Of a DNA stretch of 64,000 nt, positions 43,301 through 51,083 are shown in pieces. The notes under the pieces are model-generated. The model saw nothing but the letters and a program-made list of their open reading frames with translations. It searched no databases and was not told the origin of the DNA. The DNA comes from an uncultured bacterium (lineage in GTDB: Bacteria > UBP6 > UBA1177). How positions within the stretch are numbered: the stretch's first letter is position 1; each line of letters starts with the position of its first letter. Location: assembly GCA_905233945.1 (NCBI GenBank), contig CAJOFY010000001.1, positions 124,976-188,975 of the forward strand. Direction: 5' to 3'. A program made the position numbers and the translations under genes.

Positions 43301-44816
43301 ATGTTTTTTTATTCTTTTGTTTTTATTGGTATTTTTGAATGTTTCTTGTGAAAACAAGGCTTATCGTCCATCACATGAAACAACTGATAATGATGAAATT
43401 TCCGATGAAGATGAAGTTCCTGGCGACGATGCCGATAACGGAAACGGACTGATTTCGGATCTGAAAATTGAAAAAAATAAAGAAAATTCCCTTTCTTGCA
43501 GACTTACTTTTTCGACAACTGATGAGAAAAAAACTTTCGTGAAATACTATTCCGATACCCACAAAGGCTATAAAACCGGCGAGGATTCCGCGAAAAAAGA
43601 GCACTATTTCTTCCTTTGGGGAATGCGCGGAAACAGAGATTACAAAATCGAAATCTATTCCGACGAAGAAGAACCAGAACTTCTTGCAACTGCTGAATTC
43701 CATTCCGGAAATGCGCCTGATTATCTGCCGCTTATGTATTTGGGCGAGCATAAACCGGAGAAAACGGCTCCTGGATTCACGCTGTTTCAGTATGCGGCAA
43801 CGGCTGACGAACACATTTTTCCGGTAGCTGTAATGGTTGATACGGAAGGCGAGGTAGTCTGGTATTACGAATATTATACCTGGTATGCGAGTGCATTCGG
43901 CGATGTCGCATGGAATCCCGACAAGCAGACGATTCTTATCGGACTTATTAAAGATACATCGGCATACGATTCTTTGGCTGAAGAAGCGATAGAAATAGAC
44001 ATAGAAGGCAATATTGTCTGGGAATCTCCCGGAATAATGAGCTACTACTACGGCCCCGGAAGCTGGAACCATGCATACTACATGATGAAGGACGGTTCTG
44101 TAACTTTTCCGCAGGTTATTTATGACGAGTGTGTCGTCACAGACCGTGTTGTCAATCTTGACAGCGGAAATTACAACGAAAACTGGGCTTGGGATTACAG
44201 GGATTTCTTTGAAAAACCTGACTGCTCAGCCAATACCAGCGGAGATTTTTATATTGACTGGACGCACACGAACAGTGTCTCAATGTTCAAGGAAGATGGG
44301 ATTGTTTATGTCAATTCGCGCAACTTCTCGACTTTCTTCAAAATTGACATGAGCTCGGGAGCTATAATCTGGCGGCTCGGTAAAGACGGAGATTTCACAT
44401 TCATCGGAGACAATGAAAATCCGTGGTTTGAGCTTGCCCACGAGCCTGAAATCAACGGCGTGAACGGAAACAAAGTCATTCTCTTTGACAACGGCACTGC
44501 TGAAAGAGGCTTTTCCAGAATCGTCGAATATGCAATTGACGAAACAAACATGACTGCCGAAATGATTTTTGAATTTGACGGAAAAGACCTTGGAAAAGGG
44601 TGGTGGAGCGAATATTGGGGCGATGCAGACCGCCTTGAAAACGACAACATCTTCGTGACCGCCGGTTTTTACGATATGCAGCAGACTTCAAGATTTTTCG
44701 AGGTTACTCACGAAGGCGAAGTTGTCTGGGAACTCTTTTTGGAGAAAGCGGACGATTGGCAGGTTTCGCTCTACAAAGCGGACAAATTTGTTCCGCCTTT
44801 GGAATTCCTTAAATAA
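43293..44816 (+). CDS. Arylsulfotransferase-like lipoprotein, copy 2
   Basis: 507 residues. Signal MNRCFFILLFLLVFLNVSCENK, lipid Cys19, and a linker TTDNDEISDEDEVPGDD. It is a close paralogue of the gene before it: LSCRLTFSTTDEKKTFVKYYSDTHKGYKTGED, DTEGEVVWYYEYYT, EIDIEGNIVWESPGIM, SWNHAYYMMKDG, DWTHTNSVSMFKEDGIVYVNSRN and IIWRLGKDGDFTF are in the same order. The start lies eight bases inside the first copy. Linkers and mid-loops differ while the propeller core is conserved. This points to a tandem duplication with kept coupling, perhaps for different sulfate donors or acceptors. Confidence 0.72.
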   Translation: MNRCFFILLFLLVFLNVSCENKAYRPSHETTDNDEISDEDEVPGDDADNGNGLISDLKIEKNKENSLSCRLTFSTTDEKKTFVKYYSDTHKGYKTGEDSAKKEHYFFLWGMRGNRDYKIEIYSDEEEPELLATAEFHSGNAPDYLPLMYLGEHKPEKTAPGFTLFQYAATADEHIFPVAVMVDTEGEVVWYYEYYTWYASAFGDVAWNPDKQTILIGLIKDTSAYDSLAEEAIEIDIEGNIVWESPGIMSYYYGPGSWNHAYYMMKDGSVTFPQVIYDECVVTDRVVNLDSGNYNENWAWDYRDFFEKPDCSANTSGDFYIDWTHTNSVSMFKEDGIVYVNSRNFSTFFKIDMSSGAIIWRLGKDGDFTFIGDNENPWFELAHEPEINGVNGNKVILFDNGTAERGFSRIVEYAIDETNMTAEMIFEFDGKDLGKGWWSEYWGDADRLENDNIFVTAGFYDMQQTSRFFEVTHEGEVVWELFLEKADDWQVSLYKADKFVPPLEFLK

Positions 44817-44822
44817 TTTCTA

Positions 44823-45581
44823 TTATTTTTTCTGACAGCGGTTTTTTAGTGTAAGATTCGGATTTTTCTGGATTTTTTCTATCTCAGCCGCTCTTTTACA
44901 CTCCCAAGTGTCAACCGGATCTGATTTGTCCCACGCTTCAAGCATTTTGCGGTTTTTCTCGTTCACGATTCCGTAGCCGGGATAAGCCGAATCCATGTAG
45001 AAATAAGTGCGGGCAATGTCTCCGCGGATCGATTCCATAGGCTCTGCCATATTGTTTTTTATTTCGAAATCGCAGTTGCCATACTTTCTCTCCTCGCCTG
45101 AAATTATGCCGTAATCGAAATTAGATCTGTCTGCATTGACTTTGCCGATCGCGGGAACAAGATTGTACATGTCAGCCTGCATGAACTGGAAATCCTTGTT
45201 CATTTTTGACGCGCAGTTGCGCCCTTTGAAACGCTTTCCTTTGCTGTCGACACACTGCGGATCACCATCTTTCCACTCTTTCAGTCTGCTACCGAAAGCC
45301 GCCGCAGGAACGATGTGTTCCCACTCGACACGCTTGCTGCGCGAATGGTTTTTCGCGTCAAAATAGCTGCAGCCTTCTGCGATAATTTTCTGTTTTTTGT
45401 CGTAGGAACAGCCGCAGTAAAAGGTTTTACGCACTTTTTCGTCGCCGTAAATCACCTTGTCGAGCAGTTTTTTCGATTTCGAAAACGAATTTATCTCGGT
45501 GTTTCCCTTCTGCTGCTCCGACGCAAAGACAAAAACCGCAGCAACCGCGGAAAAAACGATAAAAATCAGGAGCTTTTTCAT
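44823..45581 (-). CDS. endA: Periplasmic endonuclease I (EndA/NucM family)
   Basis: 252 residues with a cleavable signal (MKKLLIFIVFSAVAAVFVFA). The conserved core matches endonuclease I: KRVEWEHIVPAAAFG with the catalytic His, NKDFQFMQADMYNLVPAIGKVNADRSNFDYG, RGDIARTYFYM, and KMLEAWDKSDPVDTWECKRAAEIEKIQ. The family contains a single-metal His-Asn site in a beta-beta-alpha-like fold and cuts double-stranded DNA non-specifically in the periplasm. It sits seven bases after the lipoprotein peroxidase, in the same operon. Extra cysteines (YCGCSY) suggest a disulfide in the N-terminal part. Confidence 0.93.
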   Translation of the reverse strand: MKKLLIFIVFSAVAAVFVFASEQQKGNTEINSFSKSKKLLDKVIYGDEKVRKTFYCGCSYDKKQKIIAEGCSYFDAKNHSRSKRVEWEHIVPAAAFGSRLKEWKDGDPQCVDSKGKRFKGRNCASKMNKDFQFMQADMYNLVPAIGKVNADRSNFDYGIISGEERKYGNCDFEIKNNMAEPMESIRGDIARTYFYMDSAYPGYGIVNEKNRKMLEAWDKSDPVDTWECKRAAEIEKIQKNPNLTLKNRCQKK

Positions 45582-45588
45582 AAGCTGA

Positions 45589-46272
45589 TTAGAGCAGGCT
45601 GTTGATTTTGTCGGCGATTTCAGCTGGTTCGACTGTCGATTCGAAGCGCTCTATTACTTCGCCTTCGCGGTTTACAAGGAATTTTGTGAAATTCCATTTG
45701 ATTTTGGAATTGTTTTTGTAGTCAGGATCCATTTTCGTGATGAAACCGTCCATAAATTCCGCTTTTTCGCCCGTAAAGCCGGCAAAACTCTTCTTGCTTT
45801 TTAGGAAAGTGTAGAGCGGAATTTCGTTTTCGCCGTTGACTTCGATTTTTTTGAAGTTGTCGAAACTTGTTGCGAATTTCGCCTGGCAGAACTGATGGAT
45901 CTCATCGTCGGTTCCGGGTGCCTGATGTCCGAACTGGTCGCATGGAAAATCAAGTATTTCCAGACCTTTGTGATTATATTCCTTCCAAAGTTTCTCAAGT
46001 CCTTCATACTGCGGAGTGAAGCCGCATCCCGTCGCTGTGTTGACGATAAGAAGCACTTTGCCTTTGAAATTCGACATCGGAACATCGTTTCCCTTTCTGT
46101 CTTTTACCGTGAAATCGTAAATACTCATCTCTTTTTCCTCCTTTACTTGTTCAGTTGCCTCTTTTGCTTCGGCCTTCGCCGGTGTTTCATCGTTTTTTAC
46201 AGCCGGTTTTTCCCTGCTGCACGACAAAACCGCGAAAAGAACCAAAACAAGCGTTAAAATGACTTTTTTCAT
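45589..46272 (-). CDS. Glutathione peroxidase-family lipoprotein
   Basis: 227 residues. Signal MKKVILTLVLVLFAVLSCSREK makes it a lipoprotein with a short acidic linker (DETPAKAEAKEATEQ). The peroxidase domain starts near 48: YDFTVKDRKGNDVPMSNFKGKVLLIVNTATGCGFTPQYEGLEKL, with the peroxidatic Cys in GCGFT, FPCDQFGHQAPGTDDEI with a resolving-type Cys, and KWNFTKFLVNREGEVIERF with the catalytic Trp/Asn. Cytoplasmic versions lack such a signal, so this copy protects the periplasm from peroxides, probably using thioredoxin-like reductants. It precedes endA. Confidence 0.9.
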   Translation of the reverse strand: MKKVILTLVLVLFAVLSCSREKPAVKNDETPAKAEAKEATEQVKEEKEMSIYDFTVKDRKGNDVPMSNFKGKVLLIVNTATGCGFTPQYEGLEKLWKEYNHKGLEILDFPCDQFGHQAPGTDDEIHQFCQAKFATSFDNFKKIEVNGENEIPLYTFLKSKKSFAGFTGEKAEFMDGFITKMDPDYKNNSKIKWNFTKFLVNREGEVIERFESTVEPAEIADKINSLL

Positions 46273-46362
46273 TGTTTTACTCCAAAAACTTTTTTACGGC
46301 ACGTTTATAACAAAAAAAGACTGTAAATTCAAACAAAACATTAGAAGTTTACGGTTTGTGTT

Positions 46363-47559
46363 TTAATTCGAAGAATAGACAGGAGCAGTATAATTCAAAG
46401 TTTCATTTTTGATTTCAAGGCATTTTCCGCCTGGAATTTCGTATATTTTTTCATTTTCGAGAACAAAACCGGTTTCAACGAGTCTGACATTTGTGAGTGC
46501 TGCCGAAATGTTTCCGTTGCTTGTGTCGAGAGTACTGATATCAACTGTTCCGCTCTGCTGGAAGTAGAGTTTCGTTGAATTCTGTATGTAGAAGCAGACA
46601 CTGCCTGACCGGAATATACATTTGTAGTCTTGAAAGTTGGCGAGATCAACAACAGCTGGAAGGGATTCGTTGTAATTGATCTGGAATTTAAAGTCTTTTT
46701 CGGTCGAAGTTACATTGTTTGAATCGGTATATGTAGCCTGATATATATATTTGTCTCTATGCTCGCCCATCGGCAGAGTGTCTCTTTCTCTGAGTTTGTT
46801 GACAGTTATCTGTTCGCAGTGGTAAGGAACACACAGTGTCTGGGTTTTGTTGCAGGCCGCATCTGTTCCGCAGTCTGTCTTGCAGATACCGCCGCATCCG
46901 TCTGGACCGCATTCTTTGCCGTTGCAATCCGGAGTGCATCCGGGAATAACGGGATCATCGTCGGTTGTCGGATTGTCGTTGTCATTTTCCAGATCATCGT
47001 CGGTTGTCGGATTGTCGTTGTCATTTTCCAGATCGTTGTCGGTTGTCGGATTGTCGTTGTCATTTTCCTGATCGTTGTCGGTTGTCGGATTGTCGTCGCC
47101 GCTTTCCTGATCGTCATCGGTTGTCGGATTGTCGTTGTCATTTTCCTGATCGTCATCGGTTGTCGGATTGTCGTTGTCATTTTCCTGATCGTCGTCTGTT
47201 GCGGAATTGTCGTCGTTGGTTGATTGATCATCAATTACGGGGTTGTCATCATCGGTAACTGGATCTTCTTCATCAGTTAAGGGATTTTCCTCATCGGTAA
47301 CATTAATCTCATCGGTTTTCTCATCCGGTGCATCTTTATCTGTCGTTTCGGTTGTTTCAGAATCGGTGGTATCAGCCGTATCCGAATCTGCCGGATCTGC
47401 CGTGTCGTTGTCGTTAACGGATTCCTGAGATTCGTTGTCAGTTTGTGTCACAGCGTCATCAGGATAGTCGCCGTAAAATTCTTCTTCTTTCAATTTCGAG
47501 CATGAAAAGAGTGTGGTGACTGCAATAACTGCAAGCAGAATTGTTAAGTTCTTCGTCAT
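46363..47559 (-). CDS. Acidic repeat lipoprotein with CxPxCxGKxCG module
   Basis: 398 residues. Signal MTKNLTILLAVIAVTTLFSCSK, lipid Cys20. Residues 40-210 are nearly all Asp, Glu, Asn, Thr and Ser; the last third of that is a 13-residue repeat (NPTTDDDLENDND type). Then comes CTPDCNGKECGPDGCGGICKTDCG, a cysteine module widely seen in myxobacteria-like secreted proteins, and a 150-residue beta-rich C-terminal domain ending GGKCLEIKNET. The C-terminus resembles the partial gene at the start of the window. The acidic part is probably an extended stalk that binds divalent cations and lifts the last domain away from the membrane. Confidence 0.82.
   Translation of the reverse strand: MTKNLTILLAVIAVTTLFSCSKLKEEEFYGDYPDDAVTQTDNESQESVNDNDTADPADSDTADTTDSETTETTDKDAPDEKTDEINVTDEENPLTDEEDPVTDDDNPVIDDQSTNDDNSATDDDQENDNDNPTTDDDQENDNDNPTTDDDQESGDDNPTTDNDQENDNDNPTTDNDLENDNDNPTTDDDLENDNDNPTTDDDPVIPGCTPDCNGKECGPDGCGGICKTDCGTDAACNKTQTLCVPYHCEQITVNKLRERDTLPMGEHRDKYIYQATYTDSNNVTSTEKDFKFQINYNESLPAVVDLANFQDYKCIFRSGSVCFYIQNSTKLYFQQSGTVDISTLDTSNGNISAALTNVRLVETGFVLENEKIYEIPGGKCLEIKNETLNYTAPVYSSN
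46954..47226 (-). repeat. 39-bp tandem repeat (13-residue acidic repeat)
   Basis: Six full copies of a 39-base unit and a diverged seventh. The unit encodes NPTTDDDLENDND or close variants. Differences are single bases, some clustered (GTTGTC or GTCGCC), so the array has changed by slippage or gene conversion. Because 39 is divisible by three all reading frames stay open, which explains the repeat-like ORFs on the other strand. Confidence 0.92.
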
Positions 47560-47674
47560 CTTTTTCTCCTAATTTCTGTAAGTAAAAGGATAGTTTTTTT
47601 TCATAACAAAACCGTAAAAATCAAAAAAACGCAGTTATTATACACATAAATTAAAAAATGGAAAGAATGATTTT

Positions 47675-47775
47675 TGCCGAGAATCAGGATCGTTCTTCTC
47701 GACGCCGCCAGATTTTGTCGTTATAACGTTATTCCGACGGCGCGAATCGTTCTTCTCGATGATAACGATAATTTC
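47675..47775. repeat. Dispersed intergenic repeat, copy 2
   Basis: Within the 273-base gap upstream of rimO (47560-47832) the sequence repeats blocks of the element at 39847-39966: GCCGAGAATCAGGATCGTT, then GTCGTTATAACGTTATTCC, then CGACGGCGCGAATCG, then CTTCTCGATGATAACGATAA. CGTTCTTCTCGA occurs twice in this copy and once, slightly changed, in the other. The rest of the gap shows nothing else. Confidence 0.72.
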
Positions 47776-47832
47776 GGTTTTTTTCCATTTTGTGCTATAA
47801 AGCGCTGTTTTTTTGTTGTTTTGGGGGAATTT

Positions 47833-49149
47833 ATGAAAAAGAAATTGTTCTGCTGTTCGCTAGGATGCCCGAAAAACCGGGTCGATTCCGAAATTGTCAT
47901 AGCCCAGTTCATTGATAAAGGGTGGGAGGTCGCCGAAACTTCCGGCAAGGCCGATCTTGTGATTCTCAACACATGCAGTTTTATCAACGATGCACGCGAA
48001 GAGTCGGTGAACTCGTTTTTTGATCTTCATGCTAATCTGAAAAAAGGGGCGAAAATCGCCGTTATGGGATGCCTGCCGCAGCTTTATCCGAATCTGGGCG
48101 AGATGCTGCCAGAAGCCGACTTTATTTTCGGCGTGAACGACCTTCCGGATGTTGCAAAGATCGTTGCCGAACACTGGAACGACGGTTTCAGGGGAAAAGG
48201 GGGAACATCGGAATTTCTTTACACTTCATCGATGGGGCGCGTCCTCACTTATTCGCCGTGGACGGCTTATCTAAAAATTGCTGACGGCTGTAACAACTTC
48301 TGTTCATACTGCTCGATTCCGCATATACGCGGAAGATACCGCGAACGCCCGCTGAAAGATATTCTTGCCGAGGCTGAAAACCTGATAAAAACAGGTGTTA
48401 AAGAGATTGTCGTCATCGCGCAGGATACTACGCAGTACGGCTCCAAGACAAATTCGTCGCTTAAAGCTCTTATCCGCTCGCTGAATGCGCTGAAAGGCGA
48501 TTTCAGGTTCCGCGTTATGTATCTCTATCCGTCAGGAATCGACCGCGGACTCCTTGAAACGATCCGCGACTGCAAAAAAATGTACAACTATCTCGAGGTA
48601 CCGATCCAGCATGTTTCCGACACGGTTTTAAAGGCTATGAACCGCCGTTATACAGGGCAGTATCTCTATAATCTGATCGATATGGTCAAGGATGTTTTCG
48701 GCGAAAACTATCTGTTGAGAACGACTGTTATTTCATCGTTTCCGGCTGAGAAAAAAGAGGATCACGAACTTCTCAAAAAATTCATCGAAGAAGGGCTTTT
48801 CGATTACATCGGAGCTTTCAAATATTCAAAAGAAGAGTCGTCCGCATCCTATAAAATGCGTGCCGTTCCTGCAAAAACAGCCGATGCGCGGTTTGCCGAA
48901 ATCGAAAAGGCGGCTCACGAGTGCATGGAAAAGCGGCTTGACAGATTCGTCGGAATGGAGACTGAAGTGCTTTATGAAGGAATCGATCCCGAGCTCAGGG
49001 TTCCTGTCGGCAGATGCTGGAATCAGGCTCCCGAAATCGACGGAATCACGATAATCACCAATCTGGAAGACGAAAAAGAGGGAAGCCGCCTCAAATGCAG
49101 GATCGTTTCGAGGGAAGGAACTGATTTCGTCGCCGACATAATACGATAA
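47833..49149 (+). CDS. rimO: Ribosomal protein S12 methylthiotransferase RimO
   Basis: 438 residues from the ATG at 47833 after GGGGGA; the ORF-track start runs into the upstream repeat. The N-terminal UPF0004 domain has SLGCPKNRVDSE and LNTCSFINDAREESV. The radical-SAM centre reads DGCNNFCSYCSIPHIRGRYRERP (CxxxCxxC), followed by AQDTTQYG, VPIQHVSDTVLKAMNR and LRTTVISSFPAEKKEDHELL. The C-terminal TRAM domain is near 375-438. Length matches RimO (about 440). It methylthiolates an Asp of ribosomal protein S12. It is not coupled to rpsB but lies just before it. Confidence 0.96.
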   Translation: MKKKLFCCSLGCPKNRVDSEIVIAQFIDKGWEVAETSGKADLVILNTCSFINDAREESVNSFFDLHANLKKGAKIAVMGCLPQLYPNLGEMLPEADFIFGVNDLPDVAKIVAEHWNDGFRGKGGTSEFLYTSSMGRVLTYSPWTAYLKIADGCNNFCSYCSIPHIRGRYRERPLKDILAEAENLIKTGVKEIVVIAQDTTQYGSKTNSSLKALIRSLNALKGDFRFRVMYLYPSGIDRGLLETIRDCKKMYNYLEVPIQHVSDTVLKAMNRRYTGQYLYNLIDMVKDVFGENYLLRTTVISSFPAEKKEDHELLKKFIEEGLFDYIGAFKYSKEESSASYKMRAVPAKTADARFAEIEKAAHECMEKRLDRFVGMETEVLYEGIDPELRVPVGRCWNQAPEIDGITIITNLEDEKEGSRLKCRIVSREGTDFVADIIR

Positions 49150-49175
49150 AATTCAGTTATAAATAACGATTTATA

Positions 49176-49203
49176 TTGACTTTCGGAACTTTAAGTGTAA
49201 AAT
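49176..49203 (+). promoter_or_regulatory. rpsB-tsf promoter
   Basis: TTGACT at 49176-49181, a 16-base spacer and TAAAAT at 49198-49203, followed by GC-rich CGCGCG near the expected start, a discriminator often seen in stringently controlled ribosomal promoters. About 110 bases lie between it and the rpsB start. Confidence 0.68.
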
Positions 49204-49222
49204 CGCGCGTTTTTTTGAAGCA

Positions 49223-49279
49223 CCTCCGTGCGTTTGTCCCGTGCCTGTCTCTTGTTTGAGAGTGAGCGGGATGCGGAGG
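49223..49279 (+). promoter_or_regulatory. Structured rpsB leader, candidate S2 autoregulatory RNA
   Basis: Between promoter and rpsB the leader can fold into one long arm: CCTCCG (49223-49228) with CGGAGG (49274-49279), TCCCG (49237-49241) with CGGGA (49267-49271), and CTCT (49249-49252) with AGAG (49259-49262) at the tip. Internal bulges separate the helices, a typical shape for a protein-binding leader. The outer arm contains a GGAGG that is not the rpsB ribosome site (49303-49307). Ribosomal protein S2 represses its own operon in other bacteria. Confidence 0.5.
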
Positions 49280-49313
49280 GAAGATTATTAACAGGTAATT
49301 CTTGGAGGAAAAA

Positions 49314-50147
49314 ATGCCTGAATTAAGAGAAATGCTTAAAGCCGGTGCTCACTTCGGACACCAGAAGCAGAAATGGAATCCCAAAATGGCTCCTTACATT
49401 TTCACGGAGCGCAACAACATCCACATCATCAACCTTCAGAAGACGATGGAACTCATCGAAGACGCCAAAAATTTCGTAAAACAGCTCGGAATGAACGGCG
49501 AGATGATTTTCCTTGTCGGAACGAAAAGACAGGCTCAGGAAGTCATCAAGGAAGAAGCTGAAAGAGCTGAAGTTCCTTATGTAAACTACCGCTGGCTCGG
49601 CGGAATGCTCACAAACTTCGTAACAATCAACCAGTCGGTCAAGAAGTTCCAGAAGTTTGAAGAGATCCTCACCACCGAAAAGAGAAGAATGTACAAGAAA
49701 AAAGAGCTTGCAGACATCGAGAAGAGAAAAGACAAACTCGAGAAGAACCTTGCAGGCGTTATGAAAATGGACAAAATGCCGGGCGCTATGTTCGTTGTTG
49801 ACCCGATGAAAGAGCATCTTGCAGTCCACGAAGCTCAAAAACTCGGTATTCCGATAATCGCAATCATCGATACAAACGGAAATCCTGACGGAATCGACTA
49901 CCTCATTCCCGCAAACGACGACGGAATGCGCTGCATTTCGCTTGTAACTTCCGACATCGTTGATGCATATCTCGAAGGTCTTGACATTTACAAGCAGAAA
50001 CTTGCAACCGAGCAGAAAGAGAGAAAGGAAAAACCGGCAAGAGGCGAAACAAGAAGCGTTGCCGGCAGAAAGGTCAGAGTTAAAAGAATCCAGACTGCTG
50101 AAGCTGAAGAACCGGAAGCAGCTGAAGAAGCAGCAGAAAAAGAATAG
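49314..50147 (+). CDS. rpsB: 30S ribosomal protein S2
   Basis: 277 residues from the ATG at 49314, which follows TTGGAGG; the TTG at 49302 is part of that site. It matches S2: LREMLKAGAHFGHQKQKWNPKMAPYIFTERNNIHIINLQKT, VPYVNYRWLGGMLTNFVTI, MPGAMFVVDPMKEHLAVHEAQKLGIPIIAIIDTNGNPDGIDYLIPANDD. The last 60 residues are a charged tail (ATEQKERKEKPARGETRSVAGRKVRVKRIQTAEAEEPE) longer than in E. coli (241 residues in total). It assembles late on the small subunit. It forms an operon with tsf, nine bases downstream. Confidence 0.97.
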   Translation: MPELREMLKAGAHFGHQKQKWNPKMAPYIFTERNNIHIINLQKTMELIEDAKNFVKQLGMNGEMIFLVGTKRQAQEVIKEEAERAEVPYVNYRWLGGMLTNFVTINQSVKKFQKFEEILTTEKRRMYKKKELADIEKRKDKLEKNLAGVMKMDKMPGAMFVVDPMKEHLAVHEAQKLGIPIIAIIDTNGNPDGIDYLIPANDDGMRCISLVTSDIVDAYLEGLDIYKQKLATEQKERKEKPARGETRSVAGRKVRVKRIQTAEAEEPEAAEEAAEKE

Positions 50148-50156
50148 GAGGAACTT

Positions 50157-51077
50157 ATGGAAATTACTGCAGGATTGGTTAAAGAACTCAGAGAGAAAAG
50201 CGGCGTAGGAATGATGGACTGCAAAAAAGCCCTCATGGAAGCTAACGGCGACCTTGACGCTGCTATGCAGATCCTTAAAGATAAAGGCATCGCGAAAGCG
50301 GCTAAAAAGGCTGACAGAGTAGCTTCGGAAGGAGCTGTCCTCATTTCCATCGAAGGAAACAAAGGCCTTATGCTCGAGCTCAACTGCGAAACAGACTTCG
50401 CTGCAAAAAGCGACGGTTTCAAAGAACTTTCGAAGACCATGCTCGATTACTTCGCAAAGAACGCGAAAGAGGAAAATCAGGTCGTTTCCATGGAAGAGAA
50501 CTTCTACAATGCAGAAGTAGAGACCATGACGAAAGAAGCTGTTGCAGTTATCGGCGAGAACATCAAACCGAGAAGATTCGTAAAATACGAAGCAGGCGAG
50601 AATTCTTTCATCCACTCTTACGTTCACATGGGCGGAAAAATCGGCGTTATGCTTGAAATCAAAGCCTGCTGCGCTGAATGCACGACAAAACCTGAAGTTA
50701 TCGAAATGGCTGACGGAATCGCTATGCAGATCGCTTCGATGCGTCCTGACTGCATCGATGTAGAATCTTTCCCGCAGGATAAACTTGCTTCAGAAAAGCA
50801 CGCTTTCCTTGCACAGGTTCTCGAGATGGGAAAACCGCAGGCAGTTGCTGAAAAGATCGTTGAAGGAAAAATCCAGAAGTTCGTATCGGAAAACACTCTT
50901 CTCGAGCAGGTTTTCGTTATGAACAGCGACCTCAAGATCAAAGATTATATTAAAGAAACAGGCAAGAAAGTCGGCTGCGACCTTAAAGTTGTCCGCTTCA
51001 ACCGTTTTGAACTCGGTGAAGGCATTGAAAAGAAAGTAGAAAATTTCGCGGAAGAAGTTGCAGCTCAGATGAAATAA
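50157..51077 (+). CDS. tsf: Elongation factor Ts
   Basis: 306 residues. The N-terminal module reads ITAGLVKELREKSGVGMMDCKKALMEANGDLDAAMQILKDKG, the EF-Ts signature, then EGNKGLMLELNCETDFAAKSDGF. The core and C-terminal modules have the usual length (E. coli 283). It exchanges GDP for GTP on EF-Tu. There is an additional FIHSYVHMGGKIGVMLEI segment matching the family. The gene ends at a terminator that lies inside the following coding region. Confidence 0.96.
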   Translation: MEITAGLVKELREKSGVGMMDCKKALMEANGDLDAAMQILKDKGIAKAAKKADRVASEGAVLISIEGNKGLMLELNCETDFAAKSDGFKELSKTMLDYFAKNAKEENQVVSMEENFYNAEVETMTKEAVAVIGENIKPRRFVKYEAGENSFIHSYVHMGGKIGVMLEIKACCAECTTKPEVIEMADGIAMQIASMRPDCIDVESFPQDKLASEKHAFLAQVLEMGKPQAVAEKIVEGKIQKFVSENTLLEQVFVMNSDLKIKDYIKETGKKVGCDLKVVRFNRFELGEGIEKKVENFAEEVAAQMK

Positions 51078-51083
51078 TTTTTC

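Noticed and set aside
46954-47226. Candidate CRISPR array
   Set aside because: The 39-base units are adjacent without unique spacers and encode a continuous acidic peptide; no cas genes are present.
46759-47258. Repeat-rich plus-strand ORFs (VVGCRIVVVIF, SDCRCHFPD)
   Set aside because: The period is divisible by three, so every frame stays open across the array. They have no ribosome site and no family.
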